A stretch of 44,432 nt of DNA, taken from assembly GCA_028284545.1 (NCBI GenBank), contig JANQRN010000231.1, positions 1 to 44,432 on the forward strand, in the 5' to 3' direction. A model generated the notes under the pieces. It was not told the DNA's origin. It did not search any database and worked only from the letters and a program-made list of their open reading frames with translations. Source of the stretch: Rhodothermales bacterium (GTDB lineage: Bacteria; Bacteroidota; Rhodothermia; Rhodothermales; JABDKH01). This document shows, piece by piece, positions 15,056 to 24,195 of the stretch. Position 1 is the first letter of the stretch, and each line of letters begins with the position of its first letter. A program made the translations under genes and the position numbers.

Positions 15056-16660
15056 ATGCCAAAGCTCACTTTTCTGACCCGTTTTGCGGCATTTGCCTTT
15101 TTTGCGGCCGCGAGCGTTCCCGCGCTGGCCCAGATGCCCGACGCCCCCGCGCGGGACGAAGGGGAGGGGCCGTGGTCGCGCCTTGTAATACGTGGCGCGA
15201 CACTGATTGACGGGACCGGCGCACCGCCGGTTGGACCCGTCGACGTCGTCGTCGAGAACGATCGCATCGCCGCCATCCGGAGCGTCGGATACCCGGGCGT
15301 GCCGATAAGCGAAGGCCGGCGACCAGGGCCGGGCGAGCGCGAGATCGATGCGCACGGCATGTACCTGCTACCGGGCTTCGTCGACATGCACGGCCACATT
15401 GGTGGTAACAGTCAGGGTACCGTCCCGGAGTACGTCTTCAAGCTGTGGATGGCGCACGGCATCACGACCGTCCGCGACCCCGGCAGTGGGAACGGGATGG
15501 ACTGGACGCTCCGACACCGCGAGATGTCTGAAGCGAACCTCATCACCGCCCCGCGCATCAAGTCCTACATATCGTTCGGCAGCACATCGGGCGGATGGGA
15601 CCGGGGCGTCGACACACCGGAAACGGCGCGCGCCTGGGTTGGGCATGTGGCGGATGCCGGTGCTGACGGCGTCAAGTTCTTTGGGGCACCTCCGGCGATC
15701 ATGGAAGCCGCGTTCGACGAACTCTCGCAGCGCGGACTCCGAAGCGCCATGCACCACGCGCAGCTGAACGTAACATCGATGAACGTGTTGAGGTCCGCCT
15801 CCCTTGGCCTGACAACGATGGAGCACTGGTACGGCTTGCCCGAAGCGCTCTTCGACGATCGCACCGTGCAGGACTACCCGCTGGACTACAATTACAACAA
15901 CGAGCAGCACCGATTTGGCGAAGCCGGCAGGCTCTGGCTGCAGGCGGCAGCTCCAGGGTCACCTCGCTGGAACGCCGTCATGGACTCACTGGTCGCGTTA
16001 GACTTCACAATCGACCCGACGTTCACGATCTACGAGGCCAGCCGGGACCTCATGCGTGAGATGCGCGCGGAATGGCACGATGAGTACACGCTTCCGTCTC
16101 TGTGGAGCTTCTTCCGCCCGAGTCGCGTGGCGCACGGCTCGTATTGGTTCAACTGGGGTACCGAACAGGAGATCGCATGGAAAGAGAACTTCAGATTGTG
16201 GATGGCCTTCGTCAACGAGTTCAAGAACCGAGGCGGCAGGGTCACGACGGGATCTGACTCGGGGTTCATATACAAGGTGTACGGCTTCGGGTATGTCCGC
16301 GAACTCGAACTGCTCCGAGAAGCCGGGTTTCACCCGCTGGAGGTGATCTGGTCTGCGACGCTCAAGGGTGCCGAGGCGCTTGGCGTGGACCAAGAGATCG
16401 GCAGCATACAGGTCGGCAAGAAAGCCGACATGGTCCTCGTCCAGCAGAATCCGCTCGCGAATCTCAAAACGTTGTACGGGACAGGTTTTGTAAAGCTGAA
16501 TGACGAAACGGGCGAGGTCGAACGCGTGGGTGGAGTTCGCTGGACGATCAAGGACGGTATCGTCTACGACGCACCGGCGCTGCTGGAAGATGTCCGGGAA
16601 ATCGTCGCTCGATCAAAGGTCGAGGCGGGCATTCCGCCGGGCGTCATGCGCGTGAACTGA
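15056..16660 (+). CDS. Secreted amidohydrolase-family metalloenzyme
   Basis: The protein has 534 residues. A signal peptide (to about ALAQ, residue 26) precedes the small beta-sandwich (LVIRGATLIDGTGAPPVGP) and the TIM barrel of the amidohydrolase superfamily. Metal ligands are recognisable: HxH in GFVDMHGHIGG (H112, H114), a candidate carbamylated lysine in DGVKFFG (K207), His at AMHHAQ (about 233-234) and EHWYG (H257), and the Asp in TTGSDSGF (about 395). The C-terminal part returns to the sandwich (GSIQVGKKADMVLV). Periplasmic members of this imidazolonepropionase/prolidase-like group hydrolyse peptides or cyclic amides; the substrate here is unknown. It is a single gene transcribed away from the DUF4097 gene. 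Confidence 0.9.
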   Translation: MPKLTFLTRFAAFAFFAAASVPALAQMPDAPARDEGEGPWSRLVIRGATLIDGTGAPPVGPVDVVVENDRIAAIRSVGYPGVPISEGRRPGPGEREIDAHGMYLLPGFVDMHGHIGGNSQGTVPEYVFKLWMAHGITTVRDPGSGNGMDWTLRHREMSEANLITAPRIKSYISFGSTSGGWDRGVDTPETARAWVGHVADAGADGVKFFGAPPAIMEAAFDELSQRGLRSAMHHAQLNVTSMNVLRSASLGLTTMEHWYGLPEALFDDRTVQDYPLDYNYNNEQHRFGEAGRLWLQAAAPGSPRWNAVMDSLVALDFTIDPTFTIYEASRDLMREMRAEWHDEYTLPSLWSFFRPSRVAHGSYWFNWGTEQEIAWKENFRLWMAFVNEFKNRGGRVTTGSDSGFIYKVYGFGYVRELELLREAGFHPLEVIWSATLKGAEALGVDQEIGSIQVGKKADMVLVQQNPLANLKTLYGTGFVKLNDETGEVERVGGVRWTIKDGIVYDAPALLEDVREIVARSKVEAGIPPGVMRVN

Positions 16661-16674
16661 GCCGGGCCACCGGA

Positions 16675-16995
16675 TCAGTTTGTCCAAACGGCGTATCCGC
16701 GCGAACGAAGCTGGTCGGCGAGATAGCGCTCGAGTTCGACCGCGTCTTTTCGGGTCGGGATCGGGTTGTACCGCTCGTACAGATCGGGAACGAGCTCCTC
16801 TCCAAAATCGCGAACGAGCGGGCAGGCCTTGTATCCGTTCTTGTGCTGCTCGAATCGAAGCTCGGGGTCCCGAACGGTTGAGCCCACATACAGGCACTCC
16901 GCACCGCGACCTACAGCCGCATTCTTGCGCGCGAAACGCCTCCTTGACCAGACGCCCGGAGCCAACCTTATGACATATACGGAGTACCGGCGCAA
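16675..16995 (-). CDS. GIY-YIG-like small protein
   Basis: The protein has 106 residues. The N terminus reads YSVYVIRL and then CLYVGSTVRDPELRFEQHKNG, which corresponds to the GIY and YIG strands (here VYVI and YVG) with the conserved Arg (RFEQH) of the GIY-YIG nuclease fold. A later ELERYLADQL helix could provide the metal-binding Glu. Small stand-alone GIY-YIG proteins of this kind are often of unknown function, so nuclease activity is not assured. The only start without an upstream stop and before the motif is TTG at 16995. It converges on the amidohydrolase gene with a 14-bp gap. An insert between the two motif strands (APGVWSRRRFARKNAAVGRGAE) is longer than usual. Confidence 0.7.
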   Translation of the reverse strand: MRRYSVYVIRLAPGVWSRRRFARKNAAVGRGAECLYVGSTVRDPELRFEQHKNGYKACPLVRDFGEELVPDLYERYNPIPTRKDAVELERYLADQLRSRGYAVWTN

Positions 16996-17041
16996 TTTGT
17001 CTAAATGTAGTCGTTATAGAGCATTAGACGTGCGCATAACG

Positions 17042-17048
17042 GATATTG
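17042..17048 (+). promoter_or_regulatory. Candidate -10 element (GATATTG) of the small ORF at 17105
   Basis: GATATTG lies in an AT-richer patch of the 109-bp gap, 56 bp before the ATG at 17105. It is part of the recurrent KATATTN set; no upstream box is assigned. Confidence 0.3.
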
Positions 17049-17104
17049 GACCGCATGGCGCGGGCGTCGCACGGCACTGACACAACACGAGACCTGGTAG
17101 CGGG

Positions 17105-17341
17105 ATGGAAGATTCGGTTCGCGAGCATCTGGACGCTGTGGTAGACTACCTGCTGCGCGACCGTGACCTGCTGGTGGCGCGCGAGATCCGGCAAAAGGTC
17201 GAGGAGCTCAACCAGCTGCTAGTGGCGGCCAACAACCGCGGGATGCGGGTCGACTTCTCGTCGACCGACGGGCCCGTGGCAGAGCACGATACCGCACCGC
17301 TAACGCGAATAGACGTGCGCGTATACAAACGCATCGACTGA
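17105..17341 (+). CDS. Small uncharacterised protein, 78 aa
   Basis: I do not recognise this family. The sequence predicts one long amphipathic helix (residues ~1-45, VREHLDAVVDYLLRDRDLL through EELNQLLVAANNRG) followed by a short strand region ending in TRIDVRVYKRID. The helix is charged and heptad-like, suggesting oligomerisation or a partner. ATG 17105 is preceded by a GGTAGCGGG stretch and by a candidate -10 element. The gene ends 16 bp before the convergent DUF493 gene. Codon use (G/C-rich third positions) agrees with a real gene, but the short length keeps confidence moderate. Confidence 0.55.
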   Translation: MEDSVREHLDAVVDYLLRDRDLLVAREIRQKVEELNQLLVAANNRGMRVDFSSTDGPVAEHDTAPLTRIDVRVYKRID

Positions 17342-17357
17342 ACGAGGTAGCAATACC

Positions 17358-17642
17358 TCACAGCGAGACGATCCCCTCAATTTCGCCGGCCGCCGAGTAC
17401 ACTGCAATCACGTCCTCGGCCGAAGCAACCTCCCGGACAACCGTGACACTACAGTAGCGTCCACGGGTTGACTCCCTGATGCGGCGCTCGTCGTCTGCAA
17501 ACACGGCCTCCACCTCAGAAAGCTGGTCGCGGGGCACGATGAACTTGAACGTGTAGCTGGTCGGCCAGTCGTATTGCTCATTCAGAAGGGACCGGAATCG
17601 TTCCCATCCGCTCTCCCCTGTCGTAGCGCAACTCCAATCCAT
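17358..17642 (-). CDS. DUF493 (YbeD-like) family protein
   Basis: The protein has 94 residues from ATG 17642; the open frame continues upstream but that part overlaps the divergent transporter gene and has no family resemblance. It matches the YbeD/DUF493 ferredoxin-like alpha-beta fold: TSYTFKFIVPRDQLSEVEAVF in the first half, then ESTRGRYCSVTVVREVASAEDVIAVY with the conserved Ser-x-Gly-x-Tyr-x-Ser-Val-Thr pattern (here STRGRYCSVTV). YbeD-like proteins are small and of poorly known, possibly regulatory, function. The N terminus (DWSCATTGESGWERF) is slightly longer than usual. It is divergent from the kelch-symporter gene with a 138-bp gap. Confidence 0.8.
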   Translation of the reverse strand: MDWSCATTGESGWERFRSLLNEQYDWPTSYTFKFIVPRDQLSEVEAVFADDERRIRESTRGRYCSVTVVREVASAEDVIAVYSAAGEIEGIVSL

Positions 17643-17745
17643 CTTTTGTACCGTTTCCACAGGTGCAACTGCCAGCCGCGAGCAAACGCCGCCCATTCGC
17701 GTAAGTTCACCAGCCGACCAGTACGCGATCCTTCTCAGGATTATC

Positions 17746-17752
17746 GATATTG
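17746..17752 (+). promoter_or_regulatory. Candidate -10 element (GATATTG) of the kelch-symporter gene
   Basis: GATATTG lies 28 bp before the ATG at 17781. The close spacing fits a short leader. It belongs to the recurrent KATATTN group. Confidence 0.4.
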
Positions 17753-17780
17753 CCCCCAACCAGGCAAAACCGAGTCGCAA

Positions 17781-20234
17781 ATGCGAAAGTCTCTCCTGCT
17801 GTCCATCTTGCTCTACTCCTCGCTGGCCACTTCGGTGGTTGCCCAGGACCTGGTCGATGTGGAGGGATCGGAGATTGCCGCGTTCCCCGCATCGATGCAA
17901 GACGCGTTGCTCGGCGTTGTCGATGGTGATCCGGTAATTCTCGGCGGATGGACCGCCGCGGGCGATAGCGTCTCCTGGTCTGACGATGCATACACGATTG
18001 GCGGTTCGCAGCAGTGGCAACAAATCGCGTCTGTAGATGCGTCGAGACCCGGTGCAGCGACGATCTCGGTTGGCAACGATCTGCTTGTCGTAGGTGGCCG
18101 GGACCGGGACACGGGCAGTTGGTCTACGCCGGCAACCCTCCTTCGCCGAGGTGACAACGGGCTTGACGCAAGCGCACTCCCAGACCTGCCAACACCTCTG
18201 GCGCATGTCGCGGGAACGGCAGTCGGACAGTCGATTACCGTCGCAGGATTTGCCCCCGTCGGATCCACAACGCTCCGTGTGTACACGCTGAATACCGCGT
18301 CTGCCCAGCCTTCATGGCGCGACCTGCCTGAAACCAGCGCAGCTGCGGTTGGCGACCTGTTGGTCGCCGTCCAAAATGAGGGCACCTTCGTTTCCATCCT
18401 GCCCGAAACCGATCCAACGCTACTGCTTCACCGATACCACCCAGTTGACGGGTGGACAAACCAGGCGAGTCCGGCGACGTCGATAAGGCCGATTGCTGCA
18501 TGGCCTATGGGGCAGGCGCACGTGGGCTTCCTCGCGCCCGGTCCATCTGCCGACGGGGCGCCCGGACAAACACTCGCCGCCTACAGCACGGTAACAGATT
18601 CGTGGTCAGACGCCGGACACTGGTCAGGCGAACGAGATAATGCCATCGGATTCGTCCACGGCACCTCGCTAATTGTCGCGTCCGGTGGAGCAGATGGAAG
18701 CCCCCCCACGCTCGCGCGTGCATCCTTTGACGTGGGAAAGCGACCCTTCTATGTCATCGACTACGCGATGGTCGTCGTCTACCTGCTCGGGATGATCCTC
18801 ATCGGTTTCTATTTCTCGCGACGGGAAGAGGGGACCGATGACTTCTTCGTAGGGGGACGGAAAATGCCGTGGTGGGCCGTAGGGTTCAGCCTCTACGCAA
18901 CCGGTACGAGCGCAATTAGCTTCATGGCCATCCCGGCGAAGTCCTACGCGACAGACTGGCTGTACCTGACACAAAACGCCATCGGACTGATCGCGATCAT
19001 CCCCGTAGCGTTGGTCATTGTACCCCTGATTCGCCGACTCAGCATTACGTCGACGTACGAGTACCTCGGGATGCGCTTCCACGTTGTCATCCGATTGATG
19101 GGTAGCATCCTGGCGATCATTTATCAGCTTGGCGCGCGAATGAGTGTCGTACTCTTCCTGCCCGCGCTCGCCTTGTCCGCTGTTACGGGCGTTGGTGTGG
19201 TTACGAGTATTCTGTTCATGGGGCTCATCGCCACCCTCTACACCGTACTCGGTGGTATCAAAGCGGTCATCTGGACAGATGTCGTGCAGGTCGTCGTGCT
19301 GCTCGGCGGCGCGCTGTTATGTCTCGTTATCATCGTCACCGGAATAGACGGGGGCGTCGGCGGACTGCTTTCTGTGGCGTCGGCAGATGCCAAGATGCAC
19401 ATGTTCGACTGGCGTCTCGACCTCACGATCCCGACGGTGTGGCTGTTCCTGATACTGGCGACAACCGACACCATCACGTGGCCCCGCGACCAGGTAATGG
19501 TTCAGCGCGTGCTGTCGACAAAAAGCGCGAAGGAGGCCGGCTTCTCGGTGTGGACCCTGGCACTGATCGTCATTCCGGGAAGCGTCCTTTTCTTCTCTCT
19601 TGGGACCGCGCTGTATGGCTTCTACAAGATCAACCCCGAAAAACTGAGTCCGCTCCTCGACCTGGATGCGACCTTCCCGTTCTTCATCGCCGCTGAGCTA
19701 CCGCCAGGATTGGCGGGACTCATCATTGCTGCGCTGTTCGCCGCCTCGATGTCGACGCTCGACTCCAGCATGAACAGCGTCTCGACCATCATCGTCGTCG
19801 ACTTCTACAAACGGTTCAAGAAGGCGGTCACGGATGAGGCGTGCCTCCGGCTCGCAAAATGGATCACCGTCATTACCGGCGTGTTTGGCACCGTGTTCGC
19901 GTTGATCTTGAGTCGCTACAGCCTCCCCTCGCTGTGGGACACGTTCATCATGCTTACCGGGCTACTCGGAGGTGGATTTGGTGGTGTCTACGCACTGGGA
20001 ATGTTTACACGACGCGCAAATTGGCAAGGAGCACTGGTTGGAATTGTCTCCAGCATTGTCGTGACCCTGATCGTGAAGGAGTACACAAACATTCACGTCC
20101 TTCTCTACGCCGGAGTTGCCATCACGACGTGTATCGTCGTCGGCTACCTTGTGAGCTTATTCTTCCCCATGCAGGAAAAGAGCTTGAAGGGTCTGACGGT
20201 CTACGCCCAGGACGCACCCGCGCCCGCCCCCTAG
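17781..20234 (+). CDS. Fusion of periplasmic kelch-type propeller and sodium:solute symporter
   Basis: The protein has 817 residues. A signal peptide (MRKSLLLSILL to VVAQ, about 22) leads into a propeller of about six kelch-like blades (residues ~25-318), each with a strand such as DGDPVILGGW, GNDLLVVGGRD, GQSITVAGF or GTSLIVASGG. From about residue 323 it becomes a sodium:solute symporter (SSS family): FYVIDYAMVVVYLLGMILIG, DFFVGGRKMPWWAVGFSL, the TGTSAISFMAIPAKSY sodium-site region, and ITWPRDQVMVQRVLS. The propeller resembles N-acetylneuraminate mutarotases, so it may present the correct sugar anomer to the transporter (inference). ATG 17781 was chosen over an upstream in-frame ATG at 17574 because it begins the signal peptide and leaves the DUF493 start free. 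The substrate is unknown; sialic acid or another sugar acid is plausible. Confidence 0.9.
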   Translation: MRKSLLLSILLYSSLATSVVAQDLVDVEGSEIAAFPASMQDALLGVVDGDPVILGGWTAAGDSVSWSDDAYTIGGSQQWQQIASVDASRPGAATISVGNDLLVVGGRDRDTGSWSTPATLLRRGDNGLDASALPDLPTPLAHVAGTAVGQSITVAGFAPVGSTTLRVYTLNTASAQPSWRDLPETSAAAVGDLLVAVQNEGTFVSILPETDPTLLLHRYHPVDGWTNQASPATSIRPIAAWPMGQAHVGFLAPGPSADGAPGQTLAAYSTVTDSWSDAGHWSGERDNAIGFVHGTSLIVASGGADGSPPTLARASFDVGKRPFYVIDYAMVVVYLLGMILIGFYFSRREEGTDDFFVGGRKMPWWAVGFSLYATGTSAISFMAIPAKSYATDWLYLTQNAIGLIAIIPVALVIVPLIRRLSITSTYEYLGMRFHVVIRLMGSILAIIYQLGARMSVVLFLPALALSAVTGVGVVTSILFMGLIATLYTVLGGIKAVIWTDVVQVVVLLGGALLCLVIIVTGIDGGVGGLLSVASADAKMHMFDWRLDLTIPTVWLFLILATTDTITWPRDQVMVQRVLSTKSAKEAGFSVWTLALIVIPGSVLFFSLGTALYGFYKINPEKLSPLLDLDATFPFFIAAELPPGLAGLIIAALFAASMSTLDSSMNSVSTIIVVDFYKRFKKAVTDEACLRLAKWITVITGVFGTVFALILSRYSLPSLWDTFIMLTGLLGGGFGGVYALGMFTRRANWQGALVGIVSSIVVTLIVKEYTNIHVLLYAGVAITTCIVVGYLVSLFFPMQEKSLKGLTVYAQDAPAPAP

Positions 20235-20311
20235 TCGCAAGGCAACCGAACCGAGGACCCAGAGCGATCCCCCGACTCCCATCCACAATCCCAAAACAAC
20301 TCGACCACCCA

Positions 20312-20353
20312 CAACCTTCAACCCTCCACCCTCAACCCTCAACCTCCACCCCC
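20312..20353. repeat. Degenerate CAACCCT heptamer array
   Basis: Six consecutive 7-bp units in register (CAACCTT, CAACCCT, CCACCCT, CAACCCT, CAACCTC, CACCCCC) end 10 bp before the ATG at 20364. The unit is the reverse complement, in another phase, of the GGTTGAG array after smc (33531-33593). No ribosome binding site is visible between it and the start. Confidence 0.75.
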
Positions 20354-20363
20354 ATCCGATATC

Positions 20364-21377
20364 ATGCTGCCAGAATGGGCTCCCAACGCCCACCCGCTAC
20401 TTGTACACTTCCCAATCGCGTTGTTCGTAGCAGCGCTTGTCGCGGATGTCGTCCTTGCGATCCGCCGCCGCGACGATGCCGTAGCCGCGTGGCTGTACTT
20501 CGCAGCCGGACTCGGTGCACTCGCGGCTTTCCTGTCCGGACGCAACGGGGCCGACGCGATGCTGATTCCTGCGCACGCCGTCGCAGACCTGAATACGCAT
20601 GCTGACTGGGGCCTTCGGGCAGTATGGCTGCTCGGCCTCTTCGGCCTCGCGCGGGTCGGACTGCTATTCTTGTCGAAGCGACGGGATATGAAACTCAGAC
20701 TCCCACTGATTGCTGTTGCTGCAGTCGCGATGTTCGTCGTCGCGCGAACCGCAGAACATGGAGGCAAGCTGGTCTACGCGCACGGACTTGGAACGTCGGC
20801 TGGCGAAGACGTCGCAATGATGGCCCCACCACCAGTGGCGGCCGGCGAACGGCTGCAGGGGTCGTGGACCTGGACGCCGGACGCCGGGCTCGCGACGCTG
20901 CTTGAGGGCGCAACGGTAGACGTCGGCACTGGAGTTGCACCGCCGCGACTTGAATACCGCGACGGAGAAACGGTCCTCGCAATCGACGGACCCTCGACAA
21001 TTCTCGTTGCGGATACGGTCACGGGCGTGCAGGTCGATGTGCGCATCGACCCGGACGATGTTCGCGAACACGTAAGAGTGGTGCACAACGCCACCGGCGT
21101 CGATGGCTATCACTACACCGAACTCCAGCAGGACGGCTCCATGTCGCAGGGGGGTCGTGTGGCCGGGGCCGACGCGTCGATGGCTTCCGGGCAGTCTTCC
21201 GTGTCGGGCTGGCAGGTGCTCCGAGTCGTCGGCGAGGGCACGCACTATCGTGCCTACATCGATGGTCGCCGCGTGACGCACGGTCATGGTCCAGCTGCCC
21301 CGGCGGGACGAACGGGTCTGCATGTCGCCGATGGCACGCTCTACGTTTCGAGCCTGTCAGCAACGCCGATAGAATAG
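20364..21377 (+). CDS. DUF2231 membrane domain fused to a C-terminal jelly-roll domain
   Basis: The protein has 337 residues. The N-terminal ~135 residues are a four-helix membrane domain of the DUF2231 type, marked by HPLLVHFPIALFVAALVAD near the start, SGRNGADAML, NTHADWGLRAV and a fourth helix LPLIAVAAVAMFVV. The conserved His residues suggest haem or redox association, as discussed for DUF2231, but this is inference. Residues ~160-337 look like a LamG/DUF1080-type beta jelly roll: VTGVQVDVRIDPDD, GWQVLRVVGEGTHYRAYIDGRR and GRTGLHVADGTLYVSSLSAT. That half would lie in the periplasm and bind a carbohydrate or similar ligand. It follows the kelch-symporter gene by 129 bp and precedes clpB. 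Confidence 0.82.
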   Translation: MLPEWAPNAHPLLVHFPIALFVAALVADVVLAIRRRDDAVAAWLYFAAGLGALAAFLSGRNGADAMLIPAHAVADLNTHADWGLRAVWLLGLFGLARVGLLFLSKRRDMKLRLPLIAVAAVAMFVVARTAEHGGKLVYAHGLGTSAGEDVAMMAPPPVAAGERLQGSWTWTPDAGLATLLEGATVDVGTGVAPPRLEYRDGETVLAIDGPSTILVADTVTGVQVDVRIDPDDVREHVRVVHNATGVDGYHYTELQQDGSMSQGGRVAGADASMASGQSSVSGWQVLRVVGEGTHYRAYIDGRRVTHGHGPAAPAGRTGLHVADGTLYVSSLSATPIE

Positions 21378-21395
21378 TACGCGCACGTTCGGTGC

Positions 21396-21408
21396 TGACA
21401 AGCTGTCA
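21396..21408. promoter_or_regulatory. Short perfect palindrome upstream of clpB
   Basis: TGACAAGCTGTCA (arms TGACA and TGTCA, 3-bp centre) lies 101 bp before the GTG start of clpB in a 132-bp gap. It could be an operator. The usual CIRCE heat-shock element is not present. Such short palindromes arise by chance, so confidence is low. Confidence 0.25.
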
Positions 21409-21509
21409 CGGTGCGAGCCCTCGCGGTCGCCCGTACGCGGCGATTGCACGTCTGGTACGCTTTTCGAGCATCCGGTATCGGAGTCAAGATCAGCAGCCAG
21501 TCGAATACT

Positions 21510-24134
21510 GTGAACCTTCAGAAGTTTACCACCCGCGCCCAGGAGGCTGTACAGAAAGCCACCGAGGTCGCATCCGCCCGAAGCCACCAGGGCCTTGAGC
21601 CCGCGCACCTCATGCGGGCCTTCCTGGATGATGCCCAGGGAACCCCCGCCACGATACTCCAGCACCTCAACGCAAGTCGGGATCGGCTCGATAGCGCGAC
21701 CAACGACCTGCTTGAGAAACTGCCCACGGTCGAGGGTGCGAGCGTATCGGGACAGTATGTGGGATCAGACCTGAAGAAGATCTTTGATTTGGCGCTCACC
21801 GAGGCTACGGCGATGCAGGACGAATTCGTCGCAACGGAGCACCTGCTGGTTGCGCTGACGGAGCTGCCCGATGGCATAGGTAAGGCCCTGAGAGATGCAG
21901 ACGTCACCAAGGACAAGGTGCTTTCCGTCCTGTCCACGGTCCGCGGCAGCCAGCGGGCAACCGATCAGCATGCGGAGGATCGATACCAGGCGCTCGCGCG
22001 ATATACCCGAGACTTGATCGAACTTGCGAGAAACGGAAAGATCGACCCGGTCATTGGTCGAGACGAGGAGATCCGACGCGTGCTCCAGATCCTCTCGCGA
22101 CGCACCAAGAACAACCCGGTCCTCGTAGGGGAACCGGGCGTCGGAAAAACGGCAATCGCAGAGGGCCTGGCCATTCGGGTTGTGCAGGGCGATGTACCTG
22201 ACGGACTGAAGGACAAGAGACTGCTCACGCTCGACATGGGTGCACTAATCGCCGGCGCAAAGTACAGGGGCGAATTCGAAGATCGGCTCAAGGCAGTCGT
22301 AAAGGAGATCACCGAATCTGAAGGCCGGATAATTCTCTTCATCGACGAACTGCACACGCTCGTCGGCGCGGGCGCCGCTGAAGGTGCAATGGATGCAGCC
22401 AACATCCTGAAGCCCGCGCTCGCCCGTGGCGAACTACGAACCATTGGCGCCACCACGCTGGACGAGTACCGCAAGCACTTTGAGAAGGACAAGGCGCTGG
22501 CGAGACGATTCCAGATGGTTCTGGTGGACGAACCGTCAGTCGAGGATACCGTCTCAATTCTGCGGGGAATCAACGAGAAGTACGAGGTGCACCACGGCGT
22601 GAGGATCACGGACTCCGCCATTATCGCTGCCGCGGAGTTGTCCAACCGCTACATCACCGACAGATTCCTGCCAGACAAGGCGATCGACCTGATCGACGAG
22701 TCCGCTGCCAGACTGCGAATCGCGATTGATTCGATGCCCGAGGAACTTGATCAGCTCGACAGGCAGATCAGGCAGCTCGAAATCGAACGGGAAGCCGTCA
22801 AGCGCGACGAAGACGATGACAAGCTCGCGGCAATCGCCGAGCAGCTCGCCAACCTGGAAGAGCAGCGCACCGGTCTGCGTTCTCGCTGGCTCAGAGAGAA
22901 GGAGTTCATCGAGAAAATCCAGCAGGCGAAGGAGTCCATTGACGAGTTGAAGCTGCAGGCCGAGACGTTTGAACGATCAGGCGACTACGGCAAGGTCGCA
23001 GAGATCAGGTACGGTCAGATCCCCGCGCTCGAAAGCAAAATCTCAGACGCCAACGCCGAGTTGGCCGAGATCCAGGAAGAGGGGTCGCTGCTCAAAGAGG
23101 AAGTGGACGATGAGGACATCGCCGCAATCGTAGCTCGATGGACCGGGATCCCCGTCTCGCGGATGCTCGAGAGCGAGAAAGCGAAGCTGCTTCGGATGGA
23201 AGAAGAACTCCAGCAGCGCGTCATCGGGCAGGATACCGCGATTGAAGCGGTGTCAAATGCCGTGCGACGCGGCCGCGCCGGGCTCCAGGAAGAGGGACGC
23301 CCGATTGGCTCATTCATCTTCATCGGCACGACCGGTGTCGGGAAGACCGAACTCGCGAAGGCGGTTGCAGATTTCCTCTTCAACGATCAGAACGCGATGA
23401 TCCGGATCGACATGAGCGAGTACCAGGAACGACACACGGTGTCCCGACTCGTCGGTGCTCCTCCCGGATATGTCGGATACGAGGAAGGAGGCCAGCTTAC
23501 CGAAGCCGTGCGCCGACGACCTTACGCCGTCGTCCTTCTTGACGAAATCGAGAAGGCGCACCCGGAGGTGTTCAACATCCTGCTGCAGATGCTCGACGAC
23601 GGTCGCCTAACTGACAATCAGGGACGTACGACGGACTTCGCCAACACCATTGTGATTATGACCAGCAACCTGGGATCGGAGGTAATCAGGGATCGCCTCG
23701 CCGGTGTCTCGGGTGACGTCTCAGAAGAGCTCGAACGCGGCGTCGAATCAGAGGTCATGGAACTGCTGAAAAAGCAACTCCGACCTGAATTCCTGAACAG
23801 GATCGATGAGATCGTGATGTTCCATCCGCTGCGCCAGTCAGACATCCGACAGATTGTGGATATCCAGTTCGGAATAATTCGAGCGCTGGTCGAACGAAAC
23901 CACGACGTAGAATTGGAGCTAAGCGACAGGGCCAAAGACTGGCTCGGGGAAAAAGGGTACGATCCGGTGTTTGGAGCCCGACCGCTCAAGCGCTTGATGC
24001 AGCGAGAGCTGACGAACAAGCTGGCCGAGGAAATCCTGTCTGGCTGGGTGCAGGAAGGTGCAACCGTCGAGATTGATCTCGCGCCCGACAAGTCGGGGCT
24101 CACCTTCGAAATGTCCGCCGAGGCGGTGGCATGA
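21510..24134 (+). CDS. clpB: ATP-dependent disaggregase ClpB
   Basis: The protein has 874 residues from GTG 21510; the open frame extends 33 codons further but the ClpB family begins at [17 protein letters not shown], so the GTG is used. It has the Clp N-domain (about 1-145), a first AAA+ module with Walker [11 protein letters not shown] (about 205-214) and [19 protein letters not shown], the coiled-coil middle domain (about 400-530), and a second AAA+ module with Walker [11 protein letters not shown] (about 606-615), [20 protein letters not shown] and [14 protein letters not shown]. ClpB works with DnaK to rescue aggregated proteins after heat stress in the cytoplasm. The length agrees with the family. 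It is monocistronic as far as visible, with no clear HrcA-type operator upstream. Confidence 0.97.
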   Translation: MNLQKFTTRAQEAVQKATEVASARSHQGLEPAHLMRAFLDDAQGTPATILQHLNASRDRLDSATNDLLEKLPTVEGASVSGQYVGSDLKKIFDLALTEATAMQDEFVATEHLLVALTELPDGIGKALRDADVTKDKVLSVLSTVRGSQRATDQHAEDRYQALARYTRDLIELARNGKIDPVIGRDEEIRRVLQILSRRTKNNPVLVGEPGVGKTAIAEGLAIRVVQGDVPDGLKDKRLLTLDMGALIAGAKYRGEFEDRLKAVVKEITESEGRIILFIDELHTLVGAGAAEGAMDAANILKPALARGELRTIGATTLDEYRKHFEKDKALARRFQMVLVDEPSVEDTVSILRGINEKYEVHHGVRITDSAIIAAAELSNRYITDRFLPDKAIDLIDESAARLRIAIDSMPEELDQLDRQIRQLEIEREAVKRDEDDDKLAAIAEQLANLEEQRTGLRSRWLREKEFIEKIQQAKESIDELKLQAETFERSGDYGKVAEIRYGQIPALESKISDANAELAEIQEEGSLLKEEVDDEDIAAIVARWTGIPVSRMLESEKAKLLRMEEELQQRVIGQDTAIEAVSNAVRRGRAGLQEEGRPIGSFIFIGTTGVGKTELAKAVADFLFNDQNAMIRIDMSEYQERHTVSRLVGAPPGYVGYEEGGQLTEAVRRRPYAVVLLDEIEKAHPEVFNILLQMLDDGRLTDNQGRTTDFANTIVIMTSNLGSEVIRDRLAGVSGDVSEELERGVESEVMELLKKQLRPEFLNRIDEIVMFHPLRQSDIRQIVDIQFGIIRALVERNHDVELELSDRAKDWLGEKGYDPVFGARPLKRLMQRELTNKLAEEILSGWVQEGATVEIDLAPDKSGLTFEMSAEAVA

Positions 24135-24195
24135 CGTGCGTCAGGCGGCCCGATGTCCGCACCTGGTTTGACGGAGCGAGACGTGAAGAAGGCCT

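Noticed and set aside
17643-18206. Upstream extension of the DUF493 frame on the minus strand
   Set aside because: It would overlap the kelch-symporter signal peptide and propeller coding region and does not resemble the family; ATG 17642 gives a normal-length protein.
21411-21509. N-terminal extension of ClpB
   Set aside because: The 33 extra codons have no match to the Clp N-domain, and the GTG at 21510 gives the usual N terminus.
21378-21509. CIRCE-type heat-shock operator before clpB
   Set aside because: The expected TTAGCACTC and GAGTGCTAA arms are absent; only a short 13-bp palindrome is present.
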